A stretch of DNA of 27,110 nt from Carex sylvatica (taxonomy: Eukaryota > Streptophyta > Magnoliopsida > Poales > Cyperaceae), in the NCBI GenBank assembly GCA_964058845.1, contig CAXKVR010000763.1:1-27110 (forward strand), in the 5' to 3' direction. The notes under the pieces are model-generated. The model did no database searches. It saw nothing but the letters and a program-made list of their open reading frames with translations, and was not told the DNA's origin. Positions 1 to 9,760 of this stretch are shown piece by piece (positions within the stretch are counted from its first letter, which is position 1; each line of letters starts with the position of its first letter). The translations under genes were made by a program, and so were the position numbers.

Positions 1-40
1 GAATTGTAAAGCAATGCTACCATTATGTGTGGTACTGAAA

Positions 41-575
41 AATAAGTTCTTCAATTTTACTAAAATTCCGTTGGTACCGACAATGACTGAGAAGAAAAGT
101 ATACAGCCGTATTATTTAATTCAGAAAAGTACTCATGGGACATAGCTTTCTAAAGCATTGATTTAGTTAAACTGACAATAACAGCTGCAGACAGTGATTG
201 ATGTAAGATTTTCTTGCAGATAGTGACATGCTTTTGTAGTGTGGTACAAAATTTGAAGAATTAATGTTTGAAATCTTACTTTCATAGATGCTTCATTGAA
301 ATTGCAATATTATGCGGCTGAGAACCATTATTTGAAGTGGCAAGAATTGAGCAGTCCTGATCAGAAGACTCGGTATTACATACTTTAATAAATTGTTTGA
401 AATTCTTTCAAGACACATGACATTCCCTAAATGTGTTTTCCATTTTGTGTAAGATATTTTTTTGGGCCGATCTTTAATTGAAGTTTTTGGGTTGGGATGG
501 TACCACTGCCACAAAGGTCAATACATGCAGCTCGCTTTCATTAATAGGCTGTGGACATTTCAAATGAGGATCTTT
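41..575. repeat. Diverged direct repeat, copy 1 (unidentified)
   Basis: This stretch is matched in order by 846-1395. Shared modules include the text around 48-165 (a ttggtaccgacaa core, then a block around catgggac and tagctttctaaagc), 329-385 (tttgaagtgg ... cagaagactcggt) and 490-570 (a ggtacca block, then acaaaggt, atgcag and cgctttcatt). No convincing coding frame is seen in it. It is probably an old tandem duplication of non-coding or transposon-derived sequence. The family is not recognised. Confidence 0.55.
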
Positions 576-639
576 GTCCATGGAATTCCTTATGTCGATT
601 TTAATTTGGTTATATAATAGAATAATAATATTTTTGGTT

Positions 640-766
640 AGAGATGGTGCGGTAGCATAGTTGGCTAGGAGAAAAAGTCCTAGGAATGTGGTTACCCAAA
701 GGTTGAGAGTTCAAACCCTGCTCACGACTATGCAGCTTTTGCAAAGATTTAAAAAAAAAAAAAATG
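640..766 (+). mobile_element. tRNA-derived SINE with poly(A) tail
   Basis: This short retroposon would be transcribed by RNA polymerase III and moved by a LINE-encoded reverse transcriptase. The head carries an A-box-like TAGCATAGTTGG (653-664) and a B-box-like GTTCAAACC (709-717), about 45 bases apart as in tRNA genes. The body is about 110 bp and ends in an A run at 751-764. It is flanked by a perfect 10-bp target-site duplication, ATTTTTGGTT, at 630-639 and 767-776, which fixes both ends. No cloverleaf acceptor stem or anticodon arm is evident, so it is not a working tRNA gene. The duplication and internal promoter boxes are seen directly. The SINE family is not identified. Confidence 0.85.
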
Positions 767-845
767 ATTTTTGGTTCAAGAAAGTTATTGTAAATTATGT
801 TTGTATTCTAAATTAATGTAGCCATTATATATTTTATTTAAAAAA

Positions 846-1395
846 ACGAGTTCTTGAATTTTACTAAATATAAAAAAAAATTAACTTTTGTACGCGGGGC
901 TGTGATGTCTGAGTAGACTCCACAATCGTGAGATTTAAGTACATTTCATTGGTACCGACAACGATTGAGAAGAAAAATATACTGCCGTACTATTTAATCT
1001 AGAAACATAGTCATGGGATGTAGCTTTCTAAAGCGTTGATGTATACCTTTTTTTTGAAGTGGTCAGAGTTTAAGGATTCCACAGAAGACTCGGTCTTATA
1101 TAATATGCGGCTTATATTTTCTCCACAATAATAATGATATGAATGTTTTCATGATAAATTACATTCACTAAATTATTGGTACCACCATACAGCTCACTTC
1201 CATAATTGTCTGTTGCCATTTCCAAAGTGGAGAAAAATCAACCGAAATCTGATTCAAAAACCTAGAAAATGCAGTCGCTTTCACTAAATATTTTTTGGTT
1301 GTGATGGATTGGTACCAATGCAACAAAGGTTGCTGTATACATATGCAGTCGCTTTCATTTTTATCCTTGACCATTTCTAAAGAGGATTATTGACT
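846..1395. repeat. Diverged direct repeat, copy 2 (unidentified)
   Basis: Second copy of the unit at 41-575, in the same orientation and with insertions. The ggtacca / acaaaggt / atgcag / cgctttcatt module appears twice here (around 1174-1235 and 1300-1375), so part of the unit is itself duplicated. No coding potential is recognised. Confidence 0.5.
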
Positions 1396-1457
1396 TAGCG
1401 GTGTAACCACTCATATATAGAGGTCATTTTGTGCCAGGTACTTCTTGACAGACAAAT

Positions 1458-1915
1458 GCAAAGGAACCAAAGTATTATAGGCCAATCAGCATGATACATG
1501 GCATACAAAAAATTATTTCAAAGATATTAGCAAACAGATTGCAAGGAAGGATTGATGAAATTATTAGTATGTCTCAGACAGGGTTCATTCATGGCAGACA
1601 AATAAAGGAAGAATTCATTTATGTGAATGAACTGCTACACATTGCAAAGAAAAAAAAAAAAATTACCCGATACTGTTTTTAAGGCTGATATTCGCAAGGC
1701 CTTTGATACTGTCAATTGGCAATTCTTGATTATAGTCTTGCAAAGTCGGTTTTAATGACACTTAGCTGAGATGGATGGAGAATCTGATTTTGTGGGGTGC
1801 ATCACAAATTCTGATAAATGGGCTACTAGGCAAGAAGATTGAACTGAAGCAGGGTGTACGACAAGATGATCCCTTATCATCTTTTCTATTTTTGATGATC
1901 ATTGATTTCATACCG
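1458..1915 (+). pseudogene. LINE reverse transcriptase fragment (plant L1-like), broken
   Basis: This is a remnant of the ORF2 polymerase that copies LINE RNA at the target site. In one frame from about 1467 it reads YRPISM...KIISKILANRLQ (RT block 1), then SQTGFIHGRQI. After an A run at 1650-1662, which shifts the frame, it reads FKADIRKAFDTVNW (block 3, with the conserved Asp). Then come two stops and another shift, followed by LINGLLGKK and the GVRQDDPLSSFLF version of the usual RQGDPLSP block, ending near 1915. The catalytic FADD-like block is absent. Family membership is clear from these ordered motifs. The fragment is about 150 residues, is truncated on both sides, and lies in the opposite orientation to the LINE at 10795-11990. 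Confidence 0.88.
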
Positions 1916-1944
1916 GGGTAATTAAGAAAATTGTAGTGCTTTGA

Positions 1945-2335
1945 GATTGCCAATCTGGAAAGTACACTTGTCTTGGATTTTCAACAATTGGTTTTGCATT
2001 CCTTCTTCCTTCTACTATCTCCAACATCATCATTCCATAGCTACATACATCAGATTTCGTTGAAACAACTCCAAAGCTTCTAGAGAAGACTTCGGAAGCA
2101 ATGTACCCAATGGCTCCTCTCATCTTAGCCATTGAAACAACGCCCTTTTTTTTTTGAGGACACAATTTTTCCAAATCAAGATCAGCAATTTTCCGGTTGA
2201 AATCATTATCTAAAAGAATGTTATGATGCTTTATATCATTGCACAACATATACACAACCTTAGTGTAAATACTCTAAACCTCTTGCAATACCAATTGCTA
2301 TTTCAAAAAGCTTTTCCCAACCAAGACCTGCTTTT
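1945..2335 (-). pseudogene. Receptor-like kinase fragment (LRK10L/PR5K type), decayed
   Basis: Read on the minus strand, this is the middle of a Ser/Thr kinase domain like that of plant LRK10L receptor kinases. From about 2315 it reads WEKLFEIAIGIARGLEYLH, then a stop and a frameshift near 2255-2260, then NDIKHHNILLD (catalytic loop), KIADLDLEKL (activation segment), GAIGYIASEVFSR, KSDVCSYGMMMLE and finally YFPDW. Key positions are damaged: the HRD-type start of the catalytic loop is lost, DFG reads DLD, and APE reads ASE. With no N-lobe, receptor ectodomain or C-lobe end, it cannot be an active kinase. It abuts the LINE RT fragment at about 1915-1945. Parent family is inferred from motif order. 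The exact parent gene is unknown. Confidence 0.85.
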
Positions 2336-2359
2336 GGTTTTTTAGACTATATATATTTT

Positions 2360-2701
2360 TCTAGAAAATAGTGGATGTGCCACCGATTTTATATTGAAAC
2401 CAAAAAAAACTCTTACAATCGTATCCAAAATGGAAACCTGAACAAGCACCATAAGTTTTACATCCAGTTCATACAGCATTACAGTGCATATATAAAAACA
2501 GAACATCCAATTTAAACACCAAAAGTAAAGCTAAACGAGATATTAACAACAAAAACAACTAAAACAAGTCAATTTAGCTAGGAGATCACTCCAAATCACT
2601 CCATTCAATGGACTCATCATCCTCATTGGCTGGTGCGTCACCAGACATTGGAGCGGAGTGGTCTTCTGCTCCAACATTGACCTAGGTGGCAACAATATCT
2701 C
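2360..2701 (-). mobile_element. LINE 3' end, part 2 (C-terminus of ORF2 and 3' UTR)
   Basis: This is the distal part of the LINE whose upstream part lies at 10795-11990. The gypsy element 2702-10794 separates the two. On the minus strand a frame enters at 2701, has one stop at 2682-2684, and runs on through an acidic tail to ...EWSDLE and a TGA at 2586-2588. It is the same frame that leaves 10795 after the LINE ERNKV and LSGQLL segments. The rest (2360-2585) looks like a LINE 3' UTR: TG-rich, with an ATATAAAAT signal (2386-2394 on the plus strand) and a small GTGG/CCAC hairpin (2371-2383). The LINE's own target-site duplication was not found, so the left end is approximate. Confidence 0.7.
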
Positions 2702-3263
2702 TGTCACAACCCCGCCGCCAAGTCGAGAGTCGCGACAAGAGAGACACCCATGCATCCATCTATCATATCGTCAACCTACATCGCAAACAAAAATAAATCG
2801 AAAATAATACGGAATCAACTACAAATCTCAGTAACCAGTTATTTAAAGGAGCGCTTCTCTATAACTGGCTTAATTAAACAACCATTCAAATAGACTTGAT
2901 TAATTCGCACAAATTCACATCAAATTATGAATGCATATTTAACAACGATAGCATCCGAGCCTGGATTATCAATAAAACAAATCGCACAATATCCGTATCA
3001 TTTCCTTTCACACAATCTTATAATTTTTCCAATTCTTATAACACACGATCATATCATTTTATAAATCAAATTCGAACATCAAACTCGTTATTCCGTAAAA
3101 TATGCCTTCGTAATCCAATACCCAATTCAAAATTCAATTCAACCAAACAAAATAAAAATTCAGATTATAGAAAAATTCAGTTACCTGATAGCGATCATTT
3201 TTCTCTCTATTTCTTCGGTTTACTCTTTTCATTTTGATTTCACTCTATTTTTTTTTATCCTAA
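2702..3263 (-). repeat. Family B 3' LTR, left part
   Basis: This segment aligns with 15000-15383 and continues into 26280-26600, the second family B LTR. Shared stretches include ctcagtaaccagttattta, caataaaacaaatc, acaatatccgtatcat and, after the second insertion point, taatccaatacccaattc. A 113-codon open frame at 2896-3237 (plus) has no recognisable domain and is a chance frame in this LTR. The LTR is broken at 3261-3263 (TAA), the CACTA target site. Confidence 0.85.
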
Positions 3264-3291
3264 CACTAGTACAAAAAACCCCTTCACCGAC
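3264..3291 (+). repeat. CACTA left terminal inverted repeat
   Basis: Starts CACTAGTACAAAAAAC and matches the reverse complement of 10081-10108 at 25 of 28 bases; the three differences are all C/T. This is the expected transposase cutting site. Confidence 0.95.
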
Positions 3292-3870
3292 CCTTAATCA
3301 CCGACTGTTTTAACTGAACCATCAGTGTTGCTATACCTACACTGACACTTTTATTAAATAACAGTCAGTGTTGTTGTTCAACACTGACGCTTGAAAAACA
3401 GTCAGTGTTTCTTATCAACACTGACGGTTTTAAAAAAAAACAGTCAGCGTTCGTTGTCAACACTGACTGTTTTTCAAGCGTCAGTGTTGAACACCAACAC
3501 TAACTGTTTTTGAAGCGTTAGTATTGAGTACCAACACTGACGCTTTAAAAACAGTCAGTGTTGAACACCAACACTGACTGTTTTTAAAGCGTCAGTGTTG
3601 GTTATCAACAGTGACTGTTTTTAAAGCGTCAGTGTTGAGTGCCAACACTGACGCTTTAAAAACAGTCAGTGTTGAGCACCAACACTGCTGTTTTTACAGC
3701 GTCAGTATTGGTTATCAACACTGACTGTTTTTACAGCGTCAGTATTGGTTATCAACACTGACTGTTTTTAAAGCGTCAGTGTTGAGTGCCAACACTGACG
3801 CTTTAAAAACAGTCAGTGTTGGTGTTCAACCCTGACTGTTTTGTGAAAAACCGTCAGTGTTGGTTCTTAA
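3285..3870. repeat. CACTA subterminal palindromic array 1
   Basis: A run of units of roughly 35-40 bp alternating CAACACTGACTGTTTTTAAA and GCGTCAGTGTTG, in both orientations. Neighbouring units form long perfect or near-perfect hairpins. By analogy with En/Spm subterminal repeats, these are likely binding sites for an accessory transposition protein. Not coding: small frames here are by-products of the repeat. Confidence 0.9.
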
Positions 3871-5122
3871 TTGTTTTTTTTTTTCAAATATCATAATTAA
3901 AATATAGGATTGGAATTATATTTGACTTTAATTTTAGAAAATATTTTGTAATGAAAATTATATTAGCAATATTTATACAATAATTAATATTATAACATGT
4001 TTATTGCTTAATTAAATGATTTTAACACATTATATTATATAGCATTACATGCATATTTCATATATGACTCACATTTTCTATACATGAACATGAAATATAA
4101 ACTCTTGTTTCGTGAGTTAATGAAGACGCATGGGAATATGTCGTCCGTGGGTCAATCGGAAATTTATGTGGGTTGAATTTTATTTAAAAGTAATAATTTA
4201 TGTGTATTATGAAAATTTTGTAAGATATTTAACATGTTTATTTTTCATATTTTTGTTTGTTTCATTTTTCATTCTAATTTATATTTTTTTTTCTTAATTG
4301 TTTTTTTTCAAATATAATAATTAAAAATATACTATTTTGGTTTGAACATTTCATTGAACACATGTAATACATTAATTTATTTAATAAAATCAAGTTAACA
4401 CTTTAAATATTAAGTTTTTAGAAATACGAATTTAATTATTACAAGAAAATGCAAGAAGATGGAGAATCTTAAAGAAAATCACAGGTTACATGAAATGTAA
4501 TTTCAACTGAAATTTTGCGTCCATTGCCAAATATTATAAGGGAATCCAATGAAGTAATTTGTGGATATTTTACAATACAATTAAGTCTTCCAAAATTTAT
4601 AATATACTTTTAAACTTTGATTAGTTGTTAAGAAAGTATGTACATAAATAAATAATATGATAATATAATTTATATTGAAGAAAATAAAAATAAAAATATG
4701 TTAATTAGAAACTTTTAATTTTATAAAAATACACAAGTCTATTTATTTCTAAAATTTCTCTCCACCAATTAAAATATTAATTATATATGATGAAATCTAT
4801 GCTATATATAGATATATTTATGATGAAAAGTTGAGGTTTCTATTAAATAAATCTGGAGAGGGCCTTCCAAAGCCTAGCTTGTGTTGCATTGGCACATTCA
4901 CTTAGTAATTTTGTGCTATAATTAATTATAACATGCAATATTATAACTTGTCATGTAATATATTATTAACATCCAACAACAACACATTTTTAATCAGAAA
5001 CTAGAGGGTTCAATTTTATAACTTAATTTTTAGCTAAATTAATTTATAACTTGTCATGTAATAATTTAGTTTTTAAATTACTAAGTTTATAAGTTGGTAT
5101 AATAAATTACTGGAGGATTACA
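3871..5122. other. AT-rich spacer in CACTA, no gene seen
   Basis: Very AT-rich sequence without a recognisable coding frame. Positions 3925-4162 are repeated with few changes at 5957-6196, and a stretch around 4677-4715 recurs around 5467-5505. The left half of the element therefore grew by segmental duplication. Confidence 0.75.
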
Positions 5123-5404
5123 AACACTGACTGTTTTTTTGAAAAACAGTCAGTGTTTGCAACCAACACTGACTGTTTTTAAAAAACAGTCGGTGTTGGT
5201 TATCAGCACTGACGGTTTTTAAAAAAACAGTCGGTGTTGGTTATCAGTACTGACAGTTTTTAAAGCGTCAGTGTTGAAAACCAACACTGACGCTTTAAAA
5301 ATCGTCAATGTTGATAAAAAATACTGACTGTTTTTACAAAAACAGTCGGTGTTGATAGCTAACACTGACTGTTTAAAAAAACAGTCGGTGATGAAAATCA
5401 CTGA
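5123..5404. repeat. CACTA palindromic array 2 (internal)
   Basis: Same CACTGAC / GTCAGTG repeat type as array 1, but about 1.9 kb inside the left end. Units are more diverged (GTCGGTG variants). No CACTA terminus is found at either edge, so it is not the end of a separate nested element. Confidence 0.88.
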
Positions 5405-6304
5405 TTTTGGATGAGCACTGCTGTGAATTTCATTTCGATTCGATAATATAATAATTTAATTTATGTTAAACAAAATAAAAATAAAAATATGTTAATTAAA
5501 AACTTAGAATTTTGTCAAAAAAAATTTTAGATAGATTTCATGTTTGTCTTGAGAGGAAAGTGAAATTAATTTCACTTGAATATTTAAAAATAAATTGTTA
5601 GGGATGTATAACTATTTGAGAATAAAAATTTGTGCATTGTGTATATTTTGTAAGATATTTAATAATTAAGTTTAATTATTTAAATTGAATTTATAGATGC
5701 AATAAATATTTTATCGTTGTAATTCATAAAATATAAAAATAGGATTGGAATTATATTTGGTAAGACGTTCGTTGTATAGTGCTTAAAAGTTTGTTAATGA
5801 TGGAATGGAAAACCTAGCTAATACAACGTAAATTACTAATTCATTGTTTTATCAAAAAATTGTAATGCTTGTTTATTAGAATGAACATATTCTATTTAAT
5901 AAGTATGATTAGTAGTTTACGTGATTAGTGAAATTTAGATAATTAACATCAAATTTTGACTTTAATTTTAGAAAATATTTTGTAATGAAAATTATATTAG
6001 TAATATTTATACAATAATTAATATTATAACATGTTTATTGCTTAATTAAATGATTTTAACACATTATATTATATAGCATTACATGCATATTGCATATATG
6101 ACTCACATCTTCTATCATGAACATGAAACATAAACTCTTGTTTGATGAGTTAATGAAGATGCACAGGAATATGTCGTCCGTTGGTCGATCAGAACCGTTT
6201 AAATTAAAGAGCACTACATTTATTGTCTTGCATCCAAATTTGTTTTTATTTACCCATCTATCTAGTTAACCAAAAATTGAAGCATCGTATGGCCATAAAT
6301 CATT
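5405..6304. other. AT-rich spacer in CACTA, duplicate of the first
   Basis: Contains the second copy (5957-6196) of the spacer block at 3925-4162, with about 2.03 kb between corresponding points, plus a second copy of the aggattggaattatatttg stretch. No coding signal is seen. Confidence 0.75.
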
Positions 6305-6632
6305 TACTGACTGTTTATTTTCAGAGCCGTCAGTGTTAAATCATTTACTGACTATTTTTATAAACCGTCAGTATTGAACACCAACACTGACTGTTTTTAA
6401 AGCATTAGTGTTGAGCACCAATACTGACGCTTTAAAAACAGTCAGTGTTGAATACCAACACTGACTGTTTTTAAAGCGTTAGTGTTGAGCACCAATACTG
6501 ACGCTTTAAAAACAGTCAGTGTTGAATACCAACACTGACTGTTTTTTTAGCGTCAGTGTTGAACACCAACACTGACTGTTTTTAAGACGTCAGTGTTGAG
6601 CACCAACACTGACGCTTGAAAAATCGTCGGTA
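6305..6632. repeat. CACTA palindromic array 3 (internal)
   Basis: Third repeat array of the same motif, about 3.0-3.4 kb from the left terminus. It is followed directly by the leader-like region at 6640-6870, a layout expected if the array lies upstream of the element's transcription start. Confidence 0.88.
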
Positions 6633-6639
6633 ATTTTTT

Positions 6640-6870
6640 TTTTAATGCTGCTGAAATTTTGGAAAAAAACGCGGCTAGAAAAATGAAATGTACCCTTCTC
6701 CGCCAAAACCCTCTCCGCCAAAAATTGAAATCCTCTCCGCCGTTCTCTTTCAATTTTCTCCTTCTCAGAGAAACAAACCCTCCCAAATCGCTCTCAGAGA
6801 GACAAACCCTAGGTCTTATTCCCTCCTAACTAAGGTCACAGTTTCAAATCGAAACACCTAAGCGCAAATG
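6640..6870 (+). promoter_or_regulatory. Pyrimidine-rich, 5' UTR-like segment inside CACTA
   Basis: A CT-rich stretch with three CTCTCCGCC-type repeats (about 6698-6741), two CTCTCAGAGA-type motifs and AAACCCTAG at 6803-6812. Composition is sharply different from the AT-rich spacers and like plant leader or pyrimidine-patch promoter sequence. The first ATG downstream is at 6868-6870. It opens a 43-codon frame without recognisable homology that runs over a possible GTATGC donor near 6973. Whether this is the element's own promoter or a captured one cannot be told from sequence alone. Confidence 0.4.
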
Positions 6871-7613
6871 AAGCAACATGTAGGAGATGCGACTGATGTG
6901 CTCCCTTATCTGGAGCATCCATTCGGCGACGAGGTAGTGCAAACGACCCTGTTGATGTTCTCCTCGATCTTGGTATGCATCTCTATCCGTGCAATCTAGG
7001 TCAGAAAATCTATCAACCGACAAGGTGAAGGCATTGGTAAATTTTGAGTGTGCCTTTTACACCACGCAATCCAGCCAGAAAATCTATCAAGCATTTAAGG
7101 TCTACTTACGGTGATTCAAATAAATTAATCGAATTCAGGTAAAAATATTTTTAGGAAAATTATCTATTAGAAATAATGGTATTTTCCAAAAGTATCCTTT
7201 ACGGAACTTTTTTTTAAATAAAGAAAAATTACCACAAGTTATTTAACGTTGGAATTAAAATTTAAAAGCTTGAGGCTCATTCTCGATATGACGAAATTAT
7301 ATGTATCTACTGATCAGTCGTAGTCATTTCTGCATCATAATTTTCTGGCACATAATAGACCAGAATCAAAAGAAAAGAAGAACCCTTTAGTGATGATACT
7401 ATTGATTAAACAACTAAATAAAGACGGAATAGAATGTGACACATATAGATGCATACCTGTCTAGCATGTGCCAACCACTTAAAAAATGCTGCATAGCCTC
7501 ACTTCTGCTTACTGGTATATATAAACATATTGTAACCCATGGTTTTATTATTTTGTAGGGGCAAATAGCAACCAAATTTATTTCGTTTGTAACTCATACT
7601 CAAATTCATGCAG
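6871..7613 (+). other. Intron-like region before the epoxide hydrolase fragment
   Basis: No recognisable protein is encoded. A 25-base stretch at 6991-7016 (gcaatctaggtcagaaaatc...) recurs imperfectly at 7066-7090. The end (about 7590-7613) runs into a usable splice acceptor, ATTCATGCAG, at the start of the epoxide hydrolase exon, so at least the last part is probably a captured intron. Confidence 0.5.
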
Positions 7614-7852
7614 GAACCTCAAGCAATAGAGGCCGAGTTTGCCCGTCTTGGAACCGAGTTGGTGTTGAAAAAATTTCTCACATATCGGCTCCAGCTCCAA
7701 TTAATTTTCATCCCAAAGGATGGATGGGGGGTCTCCAGATGAGCAGATTCCTCTGCCTTCTTGGCTTTCTGAAGACGATATCAAATATTACGTTAACAAC
7801 TTTGAGAAAACAGGATTTACTAGAGGGTTGAACTACTATTGAGCCTTAGATA
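7614..7852 (+). pseudogene. Captured epoxide hydrolase exon, frameshifted
   Basis: The parent family is the plant soluble epoxide hydrolases, alpha/beta-hydrolase enzymes that add water to fatty-acid epoxides. After an AG acceptor at 7612-7613 the sequence reads EAEFARLGTELVLKKFLTYR. It then shifts frame twice (around 7685 and 7730) and continues with IPLPSWLSEDDIKYYVNNFE, KTGFTRGLNYY, a stop, and AL. This matches the cap-domain part of the family; the NYYRAL segment normally carries a lid tyrosine. The catalytic Asp nucleophile, the His and the rest of the fold are absent. Two shifts and a stop mean no enzyme can be made. It lies in the same orientation as the callose synthase fragment and wholly within the CACTA. 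Family assignment is strong; capture is inferred. Confidence 0.9.
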
Positions 7853-8727
7853 TGTATGGTTTACTTCCTCTCCTTCTGTTTTGTATTTAAGGTTGAATAT
7901 GCTTATTGGTTAATTTTTGACTTTTGCTATTTGTTTCATTGATAGCTGTTATGGATTTGTGAACTGATTTTTTTTTTTTTTAGGGTATGTGTGAACTGAT
8001 TCGAGAGTTGCTAACTAGCATGGTACCAGATACCAAGCTATTATGTAAAGTTACTACATTCGGTTGGTTATTAAATTTAATGGTGATTAAAGAGCTGCCC
8101 AATTCATGCCCAAGCTGATCAGACCTAATCTGAACTGAGTTGTTTTAATAGTAATAATTGCACCTATCTAGTTACAACTGGAAAGGAAACCCAATTTAGC
8201 CTACCAATCAATTATCATGCAAATCCAACATATGCTCGTCTGGTTTAATTGTTGACATAATGTCACAAAGATTTCATTAATAATGCTGAAAGTTGAATAC
8301 ATATTGCAGAACCAGTATTTTTTACCTTTTAGAGTTATAACTTTGAAATGTTGTAATAAATTTCAGAAAAATTCAAATGACATGAGGTTTGTTTCTAAAT
8401 ATCCATTATAATGTATAGTTTTTGTTTGTAAAAGAAATTGGTTTATTTTTGGGTCTTGATATGTTTTTAGGCCTGATTTGCAGACAATACCAGCAGCACA
8501 GTGTTTGGACTTCCTTTGACTTGATTTTCAAGACGACCTCGTTGCATGAATGGGCCAAATGAAGCATCTCTGCTAAAAGAGATTTATCGAAGTGAACCAG
8601 AAAAGGTTATCATAAGGTGCTCGACAATATGTCTATTTTAATAACATATATGCATGCATTCTCTTTAATTTAATTCTTTCTCTTGTTGATATGATGCATG
8701 CATATATATATATATATATATATATAG
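7853..8727 (+). other. Non-coding stretch between captured fragments, with (TA)n
   Basis: Intron-like, AT-rich sequence. It includes a T run bounded by a 12-bp duplication (7958-8001, listed separately) and a TA microsatellite at 8702-8726 that has overrun the polypyrimidine part of the following splice acceptor. A short segment near 8550-8610 reads SLLKEIYRSEPEK. It might be a further captured exon piece, but I cannot assign it. Confidence 0.5.
7958..8001 (-). mobile_element. Tiny poly(A) retro-insertion with 12-bp duplication
   Basis: The 12-mer TGTGAACTGATT occurs at 7958-7969 and 7990-8001. Between them lie only 20 bases: twelve T and AGGGTATG. Read on the minus strand this is an 8-nt stub followed by an A12 tail, the form expected of a severely 5'-truncated LINE-driven insertion. 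Replication slippage is a possible alternative. Confidence 0.5.
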
Positions 8728-9510
8728 GTCGATTTCATGCTTTTGAGAAGGCACACAAGTTGGACCCCAACTCAACTGGTCGTGGTGTGAAGCAGTTTAA
8801 GACGTATCTGTTACATAGGCTTGAAAATGATGAAGAAGATACAAAGCCCACACTAGCAAGAACAGATCCAAGGGGGATGCAAAAGTTCTATCAGCATTAC
8901 TATGAGAAATACTTGAGAGATGGTTCAGCTGGGAGATCACCGTCAGTCACATTTTCTAATTTCAATTTTTAATTTCTATCATTCAATCAATCTTACCTAG
9001 CTAGCTATTAATTAATTCTTTACTTACTTACTGCATGCTACTTAATTAATTACCTACTACAGATGAGATGTCTAAGCATTACCAGATTACATCCATTTAT
9101 ATGACGTGCTTAAAGCTATGGTTCCAGATGAGAAGGTCAAGTCACAGGTATATACAACTTTTTCATGTGCTTGTTATTTTTTTTTTATAAGTTAATAACC
9201 CTTTAATTTCTTACTTTCTTTCTTGCATGTGTTGTACGTAGGTTGAAAACTATGCGAGAGATGAAGAAAGAAAGAAGCCCCATTTTACACAGTACAACAT
9301 TCTCCCTCTCCAAGTATCGGGCCCTCCACCTCCTATTATGAAATTTCCAGGGATAAGAGCAGCTGTAAATGCATTATGTAACCTAGGCGACTTGCCTATG
9401 ACAAGAGCAGCAAATCAAACAACAGTACATGTAGAGGCCAACTATGGCCATGGCCAAGAGGTTGATTACGTTGAATATGTCTCGTCAATTGAATGCCATC
9501 TCTTCTCGGG
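8728..9510 (+). pseudogene. Captured callose synthase fragment (three exons, two introns)
   Basis: The parent family is callose synthase (glucan synthase-like), the large plasma-membrane enzyme that makes beta-1,3-glucan. Exon A (about 8728-8941) encodes RFHAFEKAHKLDPNSTGRGV...QFKTYLLHRLE...FYQHYYEKYLRDG. Exon B (9063-9147) encodes LYDVLKAMVPDEKVKSQ after an internal frameshift. Exon C (9242 to about 9510) encodes VENYARDEERKKPHFTQYNI, then LPL, IMKFPGIRAAVNAL and DLPMT. Introns at 8942-9062 and 9148-9241 keep GT...AG ends. This corresponds to part of the N-terminal cytosolic region, about 190 of roughly 1900 residues, with no membrane or catalytic part. The kept introns point to capture of genomic DNA rather than of mRNA. 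The exon A frame alone is still open. Confidence 0.92.
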
Positions 9511-9760
9511 TGGTACTATCCTTTATATTAGTTATAGGTTGCAAGAATTAAAGAGAATCATTTTTTATTTAAGTCAAGTAAATAGGTTTTTGATGGCAAT
9601 TAACTTGTGTAATTTGGATAATTTTGAATGATAATTAACTTGTTTGGTGTCTTTTGTTTGTGATTGTGGCATATTAATTTTTTAACGTCAATAAATGTTG
9701 AATGGTAATATATGGCTAGCAAAAATATGGAGGCTAGTCCAGAATCAAACAGAACCATGC
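9511..9760. other. Non-coding sequence between captured fragment and array 4
   Basis: AT-rich, with no gene recognised. The open frame of exon C runs on to 9631, but the resemblance to callose synthase stops near 9510, where GGTGG could be a remnant splice donor. Confidence 0.5.

Noticed and set aside
640..766. Possible tRNA gene because of A and B boxes
   Set aside because: No acceptor stem, anticodon loop or proper 3' end. The A tail and 10-bp duplication identify a SINE.
2896..3237. 113-codon plus-strand frame
   Set aside because: Lies entirely within the family B LTR, has no domain, and its reading frame is not preserved in the second LTR copy.
3285..3870. CRISPR-like array because of regularly spaced short repeats
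   Set aside because: The repeats are in both orientations, the spacers are themselves repeats, and the array lies between CACTA termini in a plant genome.
5123..6632. A second complete CACTA nested in the first
   Set aside because: The inner arrays have the same motif, but no CACTA termini or 3-bp duplication were found around them.
5219..6786. Minus-strand frames ending in repeated LNTDxLKTVS-type peptides
   Set aside because: They are translations of the CACTA palindromic repeats, not proteins.
8550..8610. Further callose synthase exon (SLLKEIYRSEPEK)
   Set aside because: It does not match the residues expected before RFHAFEKAH in the family, so the assignment was not made.
8691..8972. 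Open frame of 93 codons as an independent gene
   Set aside because: Only the part after 8728 resembles callose synthase. The start lies in a TA microsatellite in the preceding intron, so it is one exon of a captured fragment.
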